A stretch of DNA of 27,059 bases from Clostridia bacterium (GCA_017632155.1 JAGBRZ010000184.1:1-27059), one strand, 5' to 3'. Shown: positions 1-8,474, numbered from the stretch's first letter. Translations and numbers: made by a program. The notes: generated by a model not told the origin, from the sequence alone.

Positions 1-2012
1 CCGAGGAAGCAAGACTCACTATGTTCTGGCGCGGCAAGCAGATCGTTGACCTTTCCCGCGAGTTCCTCAACTCCAACGGCGCGGAAAAGCACATCGACAT
101 CAAGGTTCCCGCTATTGACAAGGAAGCCCTCGACAAGGTTTCTATCTATAATTCCAAGCTTTCCTTCACCGAAAATTACCGCTCTCTCGCATCCGACCTC
201 AACTGCTGTTCGGGCAGAGGTCTTTCCGAGCGCTTTGACTCCACCATCGGCGCGGGCACGGTTATGATGCCCTTCGGCGGTAAGAATCAGTCCTCTCCCA
301 TTCAGACCATGGTTCACAAGATCTCGGTCGAAAAGGGTCACACAAACGACGTTTCCCTCATGAGCTGGGGCTACAACCCCTTCCTCTCCGAGGCATCCCC
401 CTACCACGGCGCATACATGGCTGTTGTTGAGTCTATCGCAAGACTTGTTGCATCGGGTGCTGAATACAAGGACGTTTACCTCACCTTCCAGGAATACTTC
501 AAGAAGCCCGGCCGCGACGGCGAGCGTTGGGGTCAGCCTATGGCGGCTCTCCTCGGTGCTTTTGCCGCACAGACCGCACTCGGCAGCGCCGCTATCGGCG
601 GTAAAGACTCGATGAGTGGATCGGCGCAGGATCTTGATGTTCCTCCCACCCTCGTTTCCTTCGCAGTAACCGCTGACAAGGTTGAGAATATGATCTCCTC
701 CGAGTTCAAGGTTGCGGGCAACCGAGTTCTTCTTGCAAAGCCGAAGTATGACGAAAACGGACTTCCCGTGACCGAGTCGATCCTTTCCCTCTTCTCCGCT
801 GTAACCGCAGCACAGCGCGCTGGCGATTGCGTAACCGCATTCACTCCCGGCATCGGCGGCGTTGCAGAGGCTCTTATGAAGATGGGATTTGGTAACAACA
901 TCGGCGTAACAATTAACAACGACATTGCAGTTTCCGATATCTTCAACCTCGCGGGCGGTTCCTTCATTCTTGAAGTTAAGCCCGAGGCTGTTGTCGCTGT
1001 GGATAACTTCGACCTCATCGAGCTTGGTACTCTCAACGCAGAGGCTGTCATCACTCTCGGAAGCGAGAGCATCGCGCTTGCAGATCTCCTCAAGATCTCC
1101 GAGGACAAGCTTGAGTCGGTTTACGCTTGCAACATCACTCCCCCCGAGCGCAAGATCGAAACCATCAGCTGTGCTCCCAAGGCATATCCCACCAAGGCTC
1201 CCATCGCTGTGGCAAGACCCAAGGTTCTCATCCCCGTCTTCCCCGGCACGAACTGCGAATTTGACACCGCAAAGGCATTCGCAGACGCGGGCGCAGATCC
1301 CGAGATCTTCGTTATCGCAAACCTCAGCGCGGAAACCGTTGCTCGCTCGGTTGAGCAGTTCGCAAAGAAGGCGCGCGAGAGCCAGATCATCTTCATCCCC
1401 GGCGGATTCTCGGGCGGCGACGAGCCCGACGGTTCGGGTAAGTTCATCACCGCATTCTTCCGTAACGGCGAGGTCAAGGACGCAGTCACCGACCTTCTTG
1501 ACAACCGCGCGGGACTTATGGGCGGTATTTGCAACGGATTCCAGGCGCTCATCAAGCTCGGACTTGTTCCCTACGGTAAGATCATTGACACCGACGAGAA
1601 CTGCCCGACCCTTACCTACAACGACATCTCGCGCCACCAGTCGAAGATCGTCCGCGTAAGAGTTGCTTCGAATGCTTCTCCTTGGCTTTCCGCTTGCAAT
1701 GTCGGCGACGTATTCAGCGTTCCGATCTCGCACGGCGAGGGTCGCTTCGTAGCATCCGATGCACTTCTTGCAGATCTTGCTAAGAACTCGCAGATCATGA
1801 CCCAGTACGTTGACGCTTGCGGCAACGCAACCGGCGACATCCGCTTCAACCCCAACGGAAGCGCAAATGCTGTCGAGGGTATCCTTTCTCCCGACGGCCG
1901 CGTATTCGGTAAGATGGGCCACTCCGAGCGTAAGGGCTACGGCCTCTACAAGAATGTCCCCGGCGAGTACGATATGAAGCTGTTTGAGTCGGCAGTGAAG
2001 TATTTTAAGTGA
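1..2012 (+). CDS. purL: Phosphoribosylformylglycinamidine synthase (large PurL), 5'-truncated by window edge
   Basis: This enzyme converts FGAR, glutamine and ATP to FGAM in cytosolic purine synthesis. The reading frame is open from base 3, so the N-terminal half lies outside the window and the ATG at 21 is internal. Two domains are visible. The first is the second PurM/AIRS-like half, with GGKDSMSG and a glycine-rich PGIGGVAEALMKMGFG stretch. The second is a C-terminal class I glutamine amidotransferase domain that starts near VLIPVFPGTNCEFD. It has the nucleophile Cys in GGICNGFQ and the catalytic His in SHGEGRF. This fused synthetase-glutaminase layout is the large PurL form of Clostridia and Proteobacteria rather than the split PurS/PurQ/PurL form of Bacillus. 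A good hairpin terminator follows about 100 bp after the stop. Identification is secure; the upstream pur context cannot be seen. Confidence 0.97.
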   Translation, partial: EEARLTMFWRGKQIVDLSREFLNSNGAEKHIDIKVPAIDKEALDKVSIYNSKLSFTENYRSLASDLNCCSGRGLSERFDSTIGAGTVMMPFGGKNQSSPIQTMVHKISVEKGHTNDVSLMSWGYNPFLSEASPYHGAYMAVVESIARLVASGAEYKDVYLTFQEYFKKPGRDGERWGQPMAALLGAFAAQTALGSAAIGGKDSMSGSAQDLDVPPTLVSFAVTADKVENMISSEFKVAGNRVLLAKPKYDENGLPVTESILSLFSAVTAAQRAGDCVTAFTPGIGGVAEALMKMGFGNNIGVTINNDIAVSDIFNLAGGSFILEVKPEAVVAVDNFDLIELGTLNAEAVITLGSESIALADLLKISEDKLESVYACNITPPERKIETISCAPKAYPTKAPIAVARPKVLIPVFPGTNCEFDTAKAFADAGADPEIFVIANLSAETVARSVEQFAKKARESQIIFIPGGFSGGDEPDGSGKFITAFFRNGEVKDAVTDLLDNRAGLMGGICNGFQALIKLGLVPYGKIIDTDENCPTLTYNDISRHQSKIVRVRVASNASPWLSACNVGDVFSVPISHGEGRFVASDALLADLAKNSQIMTQYVDACGNATGDIRFNPNGSANAVEGILSPDGRVFGKMGHSERKGYGLYKNVPGEYDMKLFESAVKYFK

Positions 2013-2108
2013 TTAGTGGTTAGTGGACAGTGAACAGAAAGTTGCGGGTTGATAATTTAATTTGCGACTCTGTCCATTGGAAAGCTATATAATTTGAAAA
2101 ATTAACAG

Positions 2109-2155
2109 AAAACTCGGATATTTTGAAGTTAAAAGCTTCTTGATATCCGAGTTTT
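2109..2155 (+). terminator. Rho-independent terminator after purL
   Basis: A 13-bp perfect stem (2109-2121 with 2143-2155, AAAACTCGGATAT and its complement) encloses a smaller GAAG/CTTC stem. TTTTGTTTT follows the descending arm. Position and orientation fit the end of the purL transcript. Confidence 0.8.
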
Positions 2156-2685
2156 GTTTTGTGCCTTATACTTCGTGCAGTACAGACTCCGCCACCCCTC
2201 ATCCACCGCCCTACGCCCGAACCCCGAAAACGCGCAAGCGCGTTTTCGGGAACCCGGCGGCGGTCCCCCTTCCCCCAAGATCCGGGGGAAGGCTAGGAGG
2301 AAAGTGCTATCCGCTTATTTGTGCGACGAATATTTATTTAGTGCAATAACTTTGTTGGTTAAAGAGGAAAATTTTATCACAATAAATTAAGCAAATTCAA
2401 CCGTATATCCGTATTTTTTAATACAAATATTCCTATTTGCTTTGAAAGATTAAGCTTAAACGATGTTCGCTGAATATCGAAGAAATTCACACCTATATTT
2501 AGCCTTCTCCCGGACCTTGGGAGAAGGTGTCGACCCTTGGGGTCTACGTGATGAGCTCCTTGCTTCGCAAGGGGGTGGCACCAAGTGAGTCTATGTTCGA
2601 TTCACTATAATATCTCAAAATTATCATAAAAACGATAAAATTTTAGTATCATATCCCAAATTTTCCCGATTTTTTCTCAAATCCA
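2156..2685. repeat. Gene-free, hairpin-rich intergenic region
   Basis: I see no convincing gene here; the short reading frames lack ribosome-binding sites and family resemblance. The stretch holds several perfect inverted repeats: 2223-2235 with 2238-2250 (13 bp, CCCGAAAACGCGC arm); 2268-2276 with 2284-2292 (CCTTCCCCC arm); 2503-2511 with 2519-2527 (CCTTCTCCC arm); GACCCTTGGGGTC at 2532-2544; and 2558-2562 with 2568-2572. The GC-rich, hairpin-forming blocks in AT-rich surroundings look like dispersed intergenic repeat modules rather than regulatory RNA. Confidence 0.6.
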
Positions 2686-2714
2686 TTGACAAATGGAAAA
2701 TATAGGTTTATAAT
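2686..2714 (+). promoter_or_regulatory. Consensus sigma-A promoter for the Nudix gene
   Basis: The -35 hexamer TTGACA (2686-2691) and -10 hexamer TATAAT (2709-2714) are both perfect, with a 17-bp spacer. They lie about 25-30 bp upstream of the Nudix start, so the leader is short. Confidence 0.9.
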
Positions 2715-2738
2715 AATAACATAAAGATTAGCGGGGCG

Positions 2739-3170
2739 ATGAAAATGAAAGAAAAATCCTGCGGAACGGTGCTTTACACCGTCAAAGACAATGTGATACA
2801 CTATCTTCTCATCAAAGCGACGGACACATACTGCGGGTTCCCGAAGGGGCACGTTGAGGCGGGCGAGACCGAGCACCAGACCGCTTTGCGCGAAACTTGG
2901 GAGGAGACCTCGATCCGCGCCGAGATCGTGGGCGATTTTCGCCGCGAGGTGACGTACAGAATGAAAAACGGAAATGAAAAGACTGTCGTTTACTTTCTCG
3001 CGCGCTATTCGGACCAAACACCGAAACACAACCCCGGATTTGAGATCCGCCATTTTGTATCCCTCCCCCTCGATGATGCCTGCCGCGCGCTGACTTTTGA
3101 AAACACCAGAGAGATCCTCCGCGCCGCCGAGAAATACATCAAGGAAAACTCACTTTGCCCAATAATATAA
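2739..3170 (+). CDS. Nudix hydrolase (MutT/Ap4A-type), 143 aa
   Basis: This is a small cytosolic pyrophosphohydrolase of the Nudix family. The Nudix box runs from GHVEAGE to REtwEEtsI at about residues 38-60 and matches the G-x5-E-x7-R-E-U-x-E-E-x-G-U pattern except that Ser or Thr stands at the usual final Gly. An opening KSCGTVLYT and GFPKGHVE just before the box resemble diadenosine tetraphosphate hydrolases and related bis(5'-nucleosyl)-tetraphosphatases; the substrate cannot be fixed from sequence. Two starts are possible. ATG 2739 is only a few bases from the purine run GGGG at 2733-2736, whereas in-frame ATG 2745 has about 8 bp spacing and may be the true start. The gene is monocistronic, with a consensus promoter upstream and a terminator directly downstream. 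Confidence 0.92.
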   Translation: MKMKEKSCGTVLYTVKDNVIHYLLIKATDTYCGFPKGHVEAGETEHQTALRETWEETSIRAEIVGDFRREVTYRMKNGNEKTVVYFLARYSDQTPKHNPGFEIRHFVSLPLDDACRALTFENTREILRAAEKYIKENSLCPII

Positions 3171-3172
3171 AA

Positions 3173-3195
3173 AATCCGCCCACGGGCGGATTTTT
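3173..3195 (+). terminator. Terminator of the Nudix gene
   Basis: A short GC-rich hairpin (TCCGCC, loop, GGCGGA) is followed by TTTTT immediately after the stop codon at 3170. Confidence 0.9.
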
Positions 3196-3443
3196 CATTT
3201 GCTATGTCCCTCAAAAAGACTGAAACTTAAAAGTTTTTGCGTCGCTTTTTTCAAAAAGCGACCGCGGATCCAACGCGCGAAGCGTTGGTCGACCTCCGAA
3301 GAGGTCGAAACATCCCATTGCCATCAAAGCGCCGCGAGGGGTGAATTTGCAAAGCAAAGCTTTGCAAAGAGGGGAACACACAAGTGGGGGTTCCCCTCTA
3401 TAATTAAACATCACTCATATTTGATGACATAGCCAAATGAAGT

Positions 3444-3466
3444 AATCCGCCTTTTAGGCGGATTTT
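3444..3466. terminator. Second ATCCGCC/GGCGGAT hairpin
   Basis: An AATCCGCC stem with a TTTTA loop and GGCGGATT, then TTTATATTTTA. It has the same stem as the Nudix terminator 270 bp upstream. The interval between them has no gene, so it may be a duplicated terminator or a repeat module. Confidence 0.5.
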
Positions 3467-3793
3467 ATATTTTATCAAACTTTACAGAAATTGCAACACT
3501 CGGTAAACAGTATTCAGAACGCTGAACGACAAGCTACGCGCACACAAACTTCCCCCTCCTTGTTTAAAGGAGGGGGAGCGAGGGGGTGGTTACCGCGCGG
3601 CTCTGACGGTTTTTCGATGGAACCTGTATGAGCCCGAAGTAGGCACGAGATCTCTGTCGGGCATTACGTGACCTTCGGTCACGCAGGGTGAATGAGTAAA
3701 ACCTCCCTTAAAGGAGGTTTTACTCATTCCAAACAGCCTGCGGGGCGCAGTCTGTTTGAAGCGCATATTGCAGGGCGTTGCCCCGCACCCCAC

Positions 3794-3823
3794 TAAAGAA
3801 ACTTTTCGAGAAAAGTTTCTTTA
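3794..3823 (-). terminator. Putative terminator of the PTS operon; also a dispersed repeat
   Basis: A 14-bp perfect stem (TAAAGAAACTTTTC, loop GA, and its complement) lies about 60 bp downstream of the IIBC stop codon in the operon's direction. Its arms are T-rich but no long U tract follows. An almost identical hairpin with the same flanking AATCTTCAAAAG sits at 26991-27020, away from any PTS gene, so it is at least a repeat. Confidence 0.45.
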
Positions 3824-3880
3824 GAATCTTCAAAAGCTTTTAGACTATTTTTTGATCGAAAATTTCCGAGCGCAGCGAGA

Positions 3881-5527
3881 TTACCCCCTCAAAAAATCAT
3901 CCAACTCACTCTTAATCACACTCACCTGCGGGCCGTAGACGACCTGAACTCCGTTTCCGCGTCGAATTACGCCCGCGGCACCGCTCTTTTTGAGAAGTGC
4001 ATCGGTGACGAGTGCCGAATCCTTGACCGTCACGCGGAGTCGGGTTGCGCAACAATCGACGTTCTTGATATTCTCCTTGCCGCCAAGTCCGCGCACGATC
4101 AGGGATGATGTGCTCTCAAGTCCGACGTCCGCCGCGCTCATCTCGGGCTCGCCCGCAACCTCGGCGCGCTTTTTCTCGTTATAATCTGCGCGAGTGTAAA
4201 GCTTCGTTTCGCCGTCGTCCTCTCTGCCGGGGGTGACGTAGTCGAATTTTCTTATCATAAATCTGAAAAGCAGGAAATAGACGATAAAATAGACGATTCC
4301 GATTGGAATTATTGCCATCCAGCGCGTTTTTTCGTTGCCTTGAAGCACTCCAAACAGCAAAAGGTCGATGATTCCGCCCGAAAAAGTCATTCCGACGCCG
4401 ACGTCAAACACGTGCGTGAACATATAGGAAAGCCCCGCGAAAAGCGAATGGAAAAGGTAGAGCACGGGCGCGACGAAGAGGAAGGTGAACTCGATCGGCT
4501 CGGTGATTCCTGTAAGCATCGCCGTCAGCGATGCCGAGAGAAGAAGTCCGCCCGCGACGCGTCTTTTTTCGCGCTTGGCAGTCGTATACATCGCAAGCGC
4601 CGCGCCGGGCAGTCCAAAGATCATAAAGGGGAATTTACCCGACATAAATCTGGTCGCGGACACCGAAAAGACCTCGGTCGCGGGGCTTGCAAGCTCGGCA
4701 AAGAAGATATTTTGTGCTCCCATGATGAGATTTCCGTCCACGATCGCGCTTCCGCCGACGCCCGTTTGCCAGAAAGGCAGATAAAAAACGTGGTGAAGTC
4801 CGAAAGGAATCAGAATTCGCTCGATAAATCCGTAAATTGCCGTGCCGATATAGCCCGAATTGAGCACAAGATTGCCAAGCGCGAAGATTCCCTCCTGAAT
4901 AAACGGCCAAACGAAGAACATCAGCGTGCCGATAACAACGTAAACCACCGTCGAAATGATCGGAATAAATCTCGTTCCGCCGAAAAATGAGATGACGGTG
5001 GGGAGTTTGATCTTATAAAACTTGTTATGAAGCGCGGCGACGCCGAGGCCGACGATTATTCCGCCGAAAACGCCCATTTGGAGCGAGTTTATGCCAACGA
5101 CCTGCGCGATACTTCCCTCGTGCAGGCTTCCATCCGCCGCCTTTCCCGTGATGTCGAGGAGAGTCGAGATCGTTGCGTGCATTACGAAAAACGCGATCGC
5201 CGCGGAGAGTGTTGCGGTCGCTTTTTCGCTTTCAGCCATACCGAGAGCGACTCCCATTGCGAAAATTATCGGCAGATTGTCAAAAATTATCGATCCGACT
5301 GCCGAAAGCACGCGAAGGACGGAATTGAGTATCGTTCCCTCGCCGAGAATGTTTTCGAGTGAGTAGCTTTCGATCATTGCGGCGTTCGTCAGCGACGCGC
5401 CGACACCGAGCAGAAGTCCCGCGATCGGCAAAAGCGCGATCGGGAGCATAAACGACCGCCCGACCCTTTGAAGCACCCCGAAAAGCCTCGAATCCCGCCG
5501 CTCGGGCGCAGTTTTTGTTGCGTTCAT
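3881..5527 (-). CDS. ptsG: PTS glucose-family (Glc/maltose) transporter subunit IIBC, 548 aa
   Basis: This is a membrane permease that phosphorylates a glucose-type sugar during uptake, receiving phosphate from the IIA protein encoded just upstream. An N-terminal IIC domain of about 10 hydrophobic segments covers residues 25-430. It includes LTGITEPIEFTFLFVAPVLY and GLHHVFYLPFWQTGVGG, which resemble the PtsG/MalX group more than NagE. A linker leads to a C-terminal IIB domain with the phosphorylated Cys at about 493 (NVDCCATRLR). No IIA is fused, which matches the separate IIA gene. The start is 1 bp after the IIA stop, so the two are almost certainly co-translated. The exact sugar (glucose, maltose or a glucoside) is not resolvable. 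Confidence 0.93.
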   Translation of the reverse strand: MNATKTAPERRDSRLFGVLQRVGRSFMLPIALLPIAGLLLGVGASLTNAAMIESYSLENILGEGTILNSVLRVLSAVGSIIFDNLPIIFAMGVALGMAESEKATATLSAAIAFFVMHATISTLLDITGKAADGSLHEGSIAQVVGINSLQMGVFGGIIVGLGVAALHNKFYKIKLPTVISFFGGTRFIPIISTVVYVVIGTLMFFVWPFIQEGIFALGNLVLNSGYIGTAIYGFIERILIPFGLHHVFYLPFWQTGVGGSAIVDGNLIMGAQNIFFAELASPATEVFSVSATRFMSGKFPFMIFGLPGAALAMYTTAKREKRRVAGGLLLSASLTAMLTGITEPIEFTFLFVAPVLYLFHSLFAGLSYMFTHVFDVGVGMTFSGGIIDLLLFGVLQGNEKTRWMAIIPIGIVYFIVYFLLFRFMIRKFDYVTPGREDDGETKLYTRADYNEKKRAEVAGEPEMSAADVGLESTSSLIVRGLGGKENIKNVDCCATRLRVTVKDSALVTDALLKKSGAAGVIRRGNGVQVVYGPQVSVIKSELDDFLRG

Positions 5528-5528
5528 G

Positions 5529-5978
5529 TTATTTTTCTATGCGAAGCACAATATCCTTGCCGCCTCGCACGATTCCTTTCTGAATTTTTACCTCTCCGGG
5601 GACGGTTTTTTCTGTTATCAGCAGAATGACCGACTCGCAAAGCCCCGCGGCGCGGATCTTTTTGAAATCAGCGCGGCAAAGTGGCTGTCCCGCCGCGACC
5701 TTTTGCCCCGGCTTCACCATCGGCTCAAAAACCCCCTCAAGATGCACCGTATCGACGCCGATGTGCACCAAAAGATCGCCGATATCGGACGCGATCGAAT
5801 ACGCGTGTCCGTTTTCGCTGACCGTGCCGATCACTCCACTCGCGGGAGCGCAAACCGTCTCACCGCTCGGCTTCACGGCAAACCCCTCCCCAAGCATCCC
5901 CGATGAAAAAGCCTCGTCGGGAACGGTAGAGAGATAAAGCACCTCGCCGTCGATGGGAGAAAAAATTGAATATTTCAT
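5529..5978 (-). CDS. crr: PTS glucose-type subunit IIA (EIIA-Glc/Crr family), 149 aa
   Basis: This cytosolic phosphocarrier takes phosphate from HPr and passes it to the IIB cysteine. The active-site His72 lies in VHIGVDTV and the supporting His58 in HAYSIASD, matching the two histidines of E. coli EIIA-Glc. The APASGVIGTV segment and a beta-rich fold are also typical. Length is normal for a free IIA. Its ribosome-binding site (AAAGGA) is about 12 bp from the start, looser than for its neighbours. It lies third in the minus-strand operon, separated from the enzyme I gene by a run of stem-loops (6000-6179). Confidence 0.95.
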   Translation of the reverse strand: MKYSIFSPIDGEVLYLSTVPDEAFSSGMLGEGFAVKPSGETVCAPASGVIGTVSENGHAYSIASDIGDLLVHIGVDTVHLEGVFEPMVKPGQKVAAGQPLCRADFKKIRAAGLCESVILLITEKTVPGEVKIQKGIVRGGKDIVLRIEK

Positions 5979-5999
5979 CTTCTTTTATATCCTTTCTGT

Positions 6000-6179
6000 C
6001 ACGCTTCGCGTGAATGATAATTCGCCTGCGGCGAAATGAAGGTGAATTTCCGCAAAGCGGAAATTTTCCTATTAATATTCCGCGTAGCGGACTATCATTC
6101 TGCCGAAGGCAGATCATCATTCTCGCGCAGCTAGATCATCATTTCGCCGAAGGCGAACCATCATTCCGCCGAAGGCGGA
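6000..6179 (-). repeat. String of small stem-loops between ptsI and the IIA gene
   Basis: Directly after the ptsI stop, the transcript would form about seven hairpins: 6165-6179 (TCCGCC/GGCGGA), 6143-6157 (TTCGCC/GGCGAA), a decayed one near 6122-6136, 6100-6112 (CTGCC/GGCAG), 6079-6091 (TCCGC/GCGGA), 6045-6065 (AATTTCCGC arm), 6021-6035 and 6000-6012. Centres are mostly 21-22 nt apart and are joined by ATGATGAT-like linkers. Three have CCTTCGG tips, the very stable cUUCGg tetraloop in RNA. Stem sequences differ while pairing is kept, which argues for function or origin at RNA level. Confidence 0.75.
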
Positions 6180-7847
6180 TTAATCAATACTCCTAATTCT
6201 TTCCTTCACCCTCGCAATATACGGCGGCGATACTGAAAGCTCGTCGATTCCGAGAGAAATCAGGCGCTCGGTCAAGTCTTCGTCCGCTGCCATTTCGCCG
6301 CAGATACCGATCCATTTGTCCGCGCCCGCCGCGTGAATGCCATCCGACGCCATTTTTATAAGCCGAAGCACCGGTTCGATATCGTCCGAAAGATATGCAA
6401 GGTGATGGTTCTGCCTGTCAGCCGCCAAAGTATACTGAAAAAGATCGTTCGTGCCGACGGAGAAAAAGTCGCACTCGCCCGCCAGAGTTTCCGCCATTAT
6501 TGCCGCGGCGGGCGTTTCAATCATAATTCCGAGCCCGATATTTTCGTCAAAATCGACCTCCTCGAAGCGCAAACGGTTCTTTTCCTCGGATAAAATGCGC
6601 CTCGTTTGGCGTACTTCATCGATATTCGTCACCATCGGAAGCATTATTGCGACTTTGCCGAACGCCGATGCACGCAGGATCGCACGGAGCTGAGTGCGGA
6701 ATACCTCGGGCTTTGAAAGACAAAGTCTGATTCCGCGCATTCCGAGCGCGGGGTTGTCCTCCTCACCGAACGAGAGCGAGGGCAGGATTTTGTCCGCGCC
6801 TATGTCAAGGGTCCTTATCACGACGGGGCCGTTTTTAGGCTCAAAAAGCCGCGCAACCGAAGAATACGCCTCGAATTGCTCTTCTTCCGTGGGCAGATCG
6901 TCCCTTCCGATGAAGAGAAATTCGCTGCGGAAAAGTCCGATGCCCTCCGCGCCCATCTTGTGCGCCGCCATTGCCTCGCTCGGCGAACCGATGTTGGCGT
7001 AAAGCGCGATCCGCTTGCCGCTTTTCGTGACGGCGGGAAGGGCGGTCAGAGTGCGAAGACGGCTCGCCTCCGCCTCTTTTTTCTCCTTTTTTTCGGCAAA
7101 ATGAAGCATTTCCTCGGGCGTGGGATTGATGAAAAGACATCCCGAGGCTGGGTCGATTATCGCGGGCGCGCCGTGGTATTCCTCGCCGATCTCCTCAGCG
7201 CGAACGAGGGCGGGAATGTCCATCGCGCGCGCAAGGATCGCGGTGTGCGAATTGACCGAGCCCGAAAAGGTGACGAATCCCGCCACGTCAGATGTGTCGA
7301 GATTTGCCGTGTCCCCCGGCGAAAGATCGCGGCAGATCGGTATTACTTTCTCGCCCGATGCGCGTTTTTGCTCATTTTTGCCCACTATGACCGAGTAAAC
7401 TCTCTTTGCGATGTCCCTCATATCGGCACCGCGCGCGGCAAGATACTCGTCGTCGAGCTTCTCAAAGATTGCGGCAAGCGACTCACCCGCGCTCAGCACA
7501 GCCTCCGCCGCGGGTGTGCCCGATTCTATCGCCGCGTTTACCGAATCGGCAAAATCGGGGTCGGAGAGGAGCATTTCGTGGATCTCAAAGATCGACGCCG
7601 CCTCACGCCCCGCATTTGCGAGCGTTTTTTGATAAAGGGCGCGGCTTTCTTCTTTTGCGCGGTCGAGAGCCGCAGAGAAGCTCATTTTTTCGCGTTCCTC
7701 GCCGAGAAATTCGGTGATTTTTTCCTTCTTTTCCTCTCCCTTGAGGAAATCAAGCAGCCCGAAGCCGACCGAATTGCCAATTCCTATCCCGTAAATGACC
7801 TTGTGGCGCGACCCGCGCGGCGCGGCTTTTTTGAGTGCTTCGCTCAT
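6180..7847 (-). CDS. ptsI: PTS enzyme I (phosphoenolpyruvate-protein phosphotransferase), 555 aa
   Basis: This soluble enzyme autophosphorylates from PEP and transfers the phosphate to HPr. Domains in order are an N-terminal HPr-binding/PEP-utiliser region with the phosphorylated His201 (SVNSHTAILAR), then a PEP-binding TIM barrel with RSEFLFIGRDDLPTEEEQ, the RTLDIGADK loop, NPALGMRGIR and a terminal GICGEMA containing the catalytic Cys. Its length is close to the usual 570-575 aa. The start overlaps the HPr stop as ATGA (7844-7847), a translational-coupling arrangement. The usual GGxTSH before the active-site His reads GSVNSH here, a mild divergence. It is the second gene of the PTS operon. 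Confidence 0.97.
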   Translation of the reverse strand: MSEALKKAAPRGSRHKVIYGIGIGNSVGFGLLDFLKGEEKKEKITEFLGEEREKMSFSAALDRAKEESRALYQKTLANAGREAASIFEIHEMLLSDPDFADSVNAAIESGTPAAEAVLSAGESLAAIFEKLDDEYLAARGADMRDIAKRVYSVIVGKNEQKRASGEKVIPICRDLSPGDTANLDTSDVAGFVTFSGSVNSHTAILARAMDIPALVRAEEIGEEYHGAPAIIDPASGCLFINPTPEEMLHFAEKKEKKEAEASRLRTLTALPAVTKSGKRIALYANIGSPSEAMAAHKMGAEGIGLFRSEFLFIGRDDLPTEEEQFEAYSSVARLFEPKNGPVVIRTLDIGADKILPSLSFGEEDNPALGMRGIRLCLSKPEVFRTQLRAILRASAFGKVAIMLPMVTNIDEVRQTRRILSEEKNRLRFEEVDFDENIGLGIMIETPAAAIMAETLAGECDFFSVGTNDLFQYTLAADRQNHHLAYLSDDIEPVLRLIKMASDGIHAAGADKWIGICGEMAADEDLTERLISLGIDELSVSPPYIARVKERIRSID

Positions 7848-8116
7848 CCCACACTCTCGCGGCAGACCGAGTGAAGCTTTTCCGCCGCCTCGCGTTCATC
7901 GGGGCCGTTGATGAAGAAGGTTATCGTGTCCCCCTTCCGCGCTCCGAGGCTCATAAGCGAGATGAGCCGCTTTGCATCCGCCTCCTTTGCTCCGTCGGGG
8001 GATAGTTTTCTGATCAGAATATCCGAGGAAAAGTGTTTAGCCGCGCTGACGATCGCGCCCGCGGGACGCGCGTGAAGCCCGCCGACACAGCCGAGTGTAT
8101 AATCAAAGCTTTGCAT
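7844..8116 (-). CDS. ptsH: HPr phosphocarrier protein, 90 aa, lacking the usual Ser46 site
   Basis: HPr carries phosphate from enzyme I to the IIA protein. His15 sits in GGLHARPAG, exactly at the canonical position. The helix that normally carries the regulatory serine (KSIMGVMSLG in Bacillus) reads KRLISLMSLG here, so the residue aligned with Ser46 is Arg50. The neighbouring SLMSLGARKGD is otherwise conserved, so the alignment is clear. In Firmicutes, HPr kinase phosphorylates that serine to drive catabolite repression; this copy should not be a substrate at that site. A second HPr elsewhere in the genome is possible. The gene opens the operon, and its leader contains AAGG before the ATG. 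Confidence 0.95.
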   Translation of the reverse strand: MQSFDYTLGCVGGLHARPAGAIVSAAKHFSSDILIRKLSPDGAKEADAKRLISLMSLGARKGDTITFFINGPDEREAAEKLHSVCRESVG

Positions 8117-8474
8117 TCAAATTACCTTCGCTTTCGTTGTTTGTAATTATTATTTTGCCGATGACAGAAAAATATTCAAAGTTTTGGTCAACCTTTTTTA
8201 AAAGGTTGCAGTTTCTTAAGGCAGAGCCTTAAGCCGACCTCCGCAGACATATTTGCCTACGGCAAAAGTCGACTCTGTCTTGTCTGCTCCCGCCTCCATT
8301 TTCCTTCGGAAAACCGCCAGAGCCGTACAAAACTTCCCATGCGCTTCGAACAGACTGCGCCCCGTCGGCTGTTTGGAAGGAGTAAAACCTTCCCTCGCGG
8401 GAGGTTTTCGCTCCTTCGCGCTTTTCAAGTAGAAAAATGCTACGATCCGTAGAATCAAATCTATGTTGCGGTTA
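8117..8474. repeat. Intergenic region with hairpins and dispersed repeats between ptsH and the XRE gene
   Basis: No gene is supported. The PTS promoter must lie in the AT-rich part (about 8117-8190); a TTTGAA/CAAAAT pair is the best match but weak. Inverted repeats are at 8189-8208 (CAACCTTTT arms) and 8215-8233 (CTTAAGGC arms). A 79-bp dispersed repeat lies at 8247-8325 in minus orientation, and 8339-8390 repeats 3714-3766 in inverted orientation. Confidence 0.6.

Larger units (their letters stand above)
3196..3880. repeat. Gene-free intergenic region built of dispersed repeats
   Basis: No gene is supportable here. Recognisable modules are: a CCCCCTCCTT / AAGGAGGGGG hairpin near 3552-3576; a decayed copy of the GGCTCTGGCGG repeat at about 3598-3622; a CGTGACC-TTC-GGTCACG stem-loop at 3667-3683; a 16-bp perfect stem at 3691-3706 with 3713-3728; a block at 3714-3766 that recurs inverted at 8339-8390; and a 14-bp stem at 3794-3807 with 3810-3823 that recurs at 26991-27020. 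The last one lies just past the ptsG stop on the minus strand and could terminate that operon. Confidence 0.65.

Noticed and set aside
925..1659. Plus-strand 244-codon frame inside purL
   Set aside because: Ser/Arg-rich out-of-frame shadow of a well-conserved gene.
4340..4990. Plus-strand 216-codon frame opposite ptsG
   Set aside because: Highly charged, low-complexity shadow of the IIBC gene, without a start signal.
6000..6179. CRISPR array
   Set aside because: The repeated units are hairpins of varying sequence with about 9-nt linkers; there are no uniform repeats, no spacers and no cas genes.
8216..8458. Minus-strand 80-codon frame
   Set aside because: It consists almost entirely of the dispersed repeat also found at 26541-26619.
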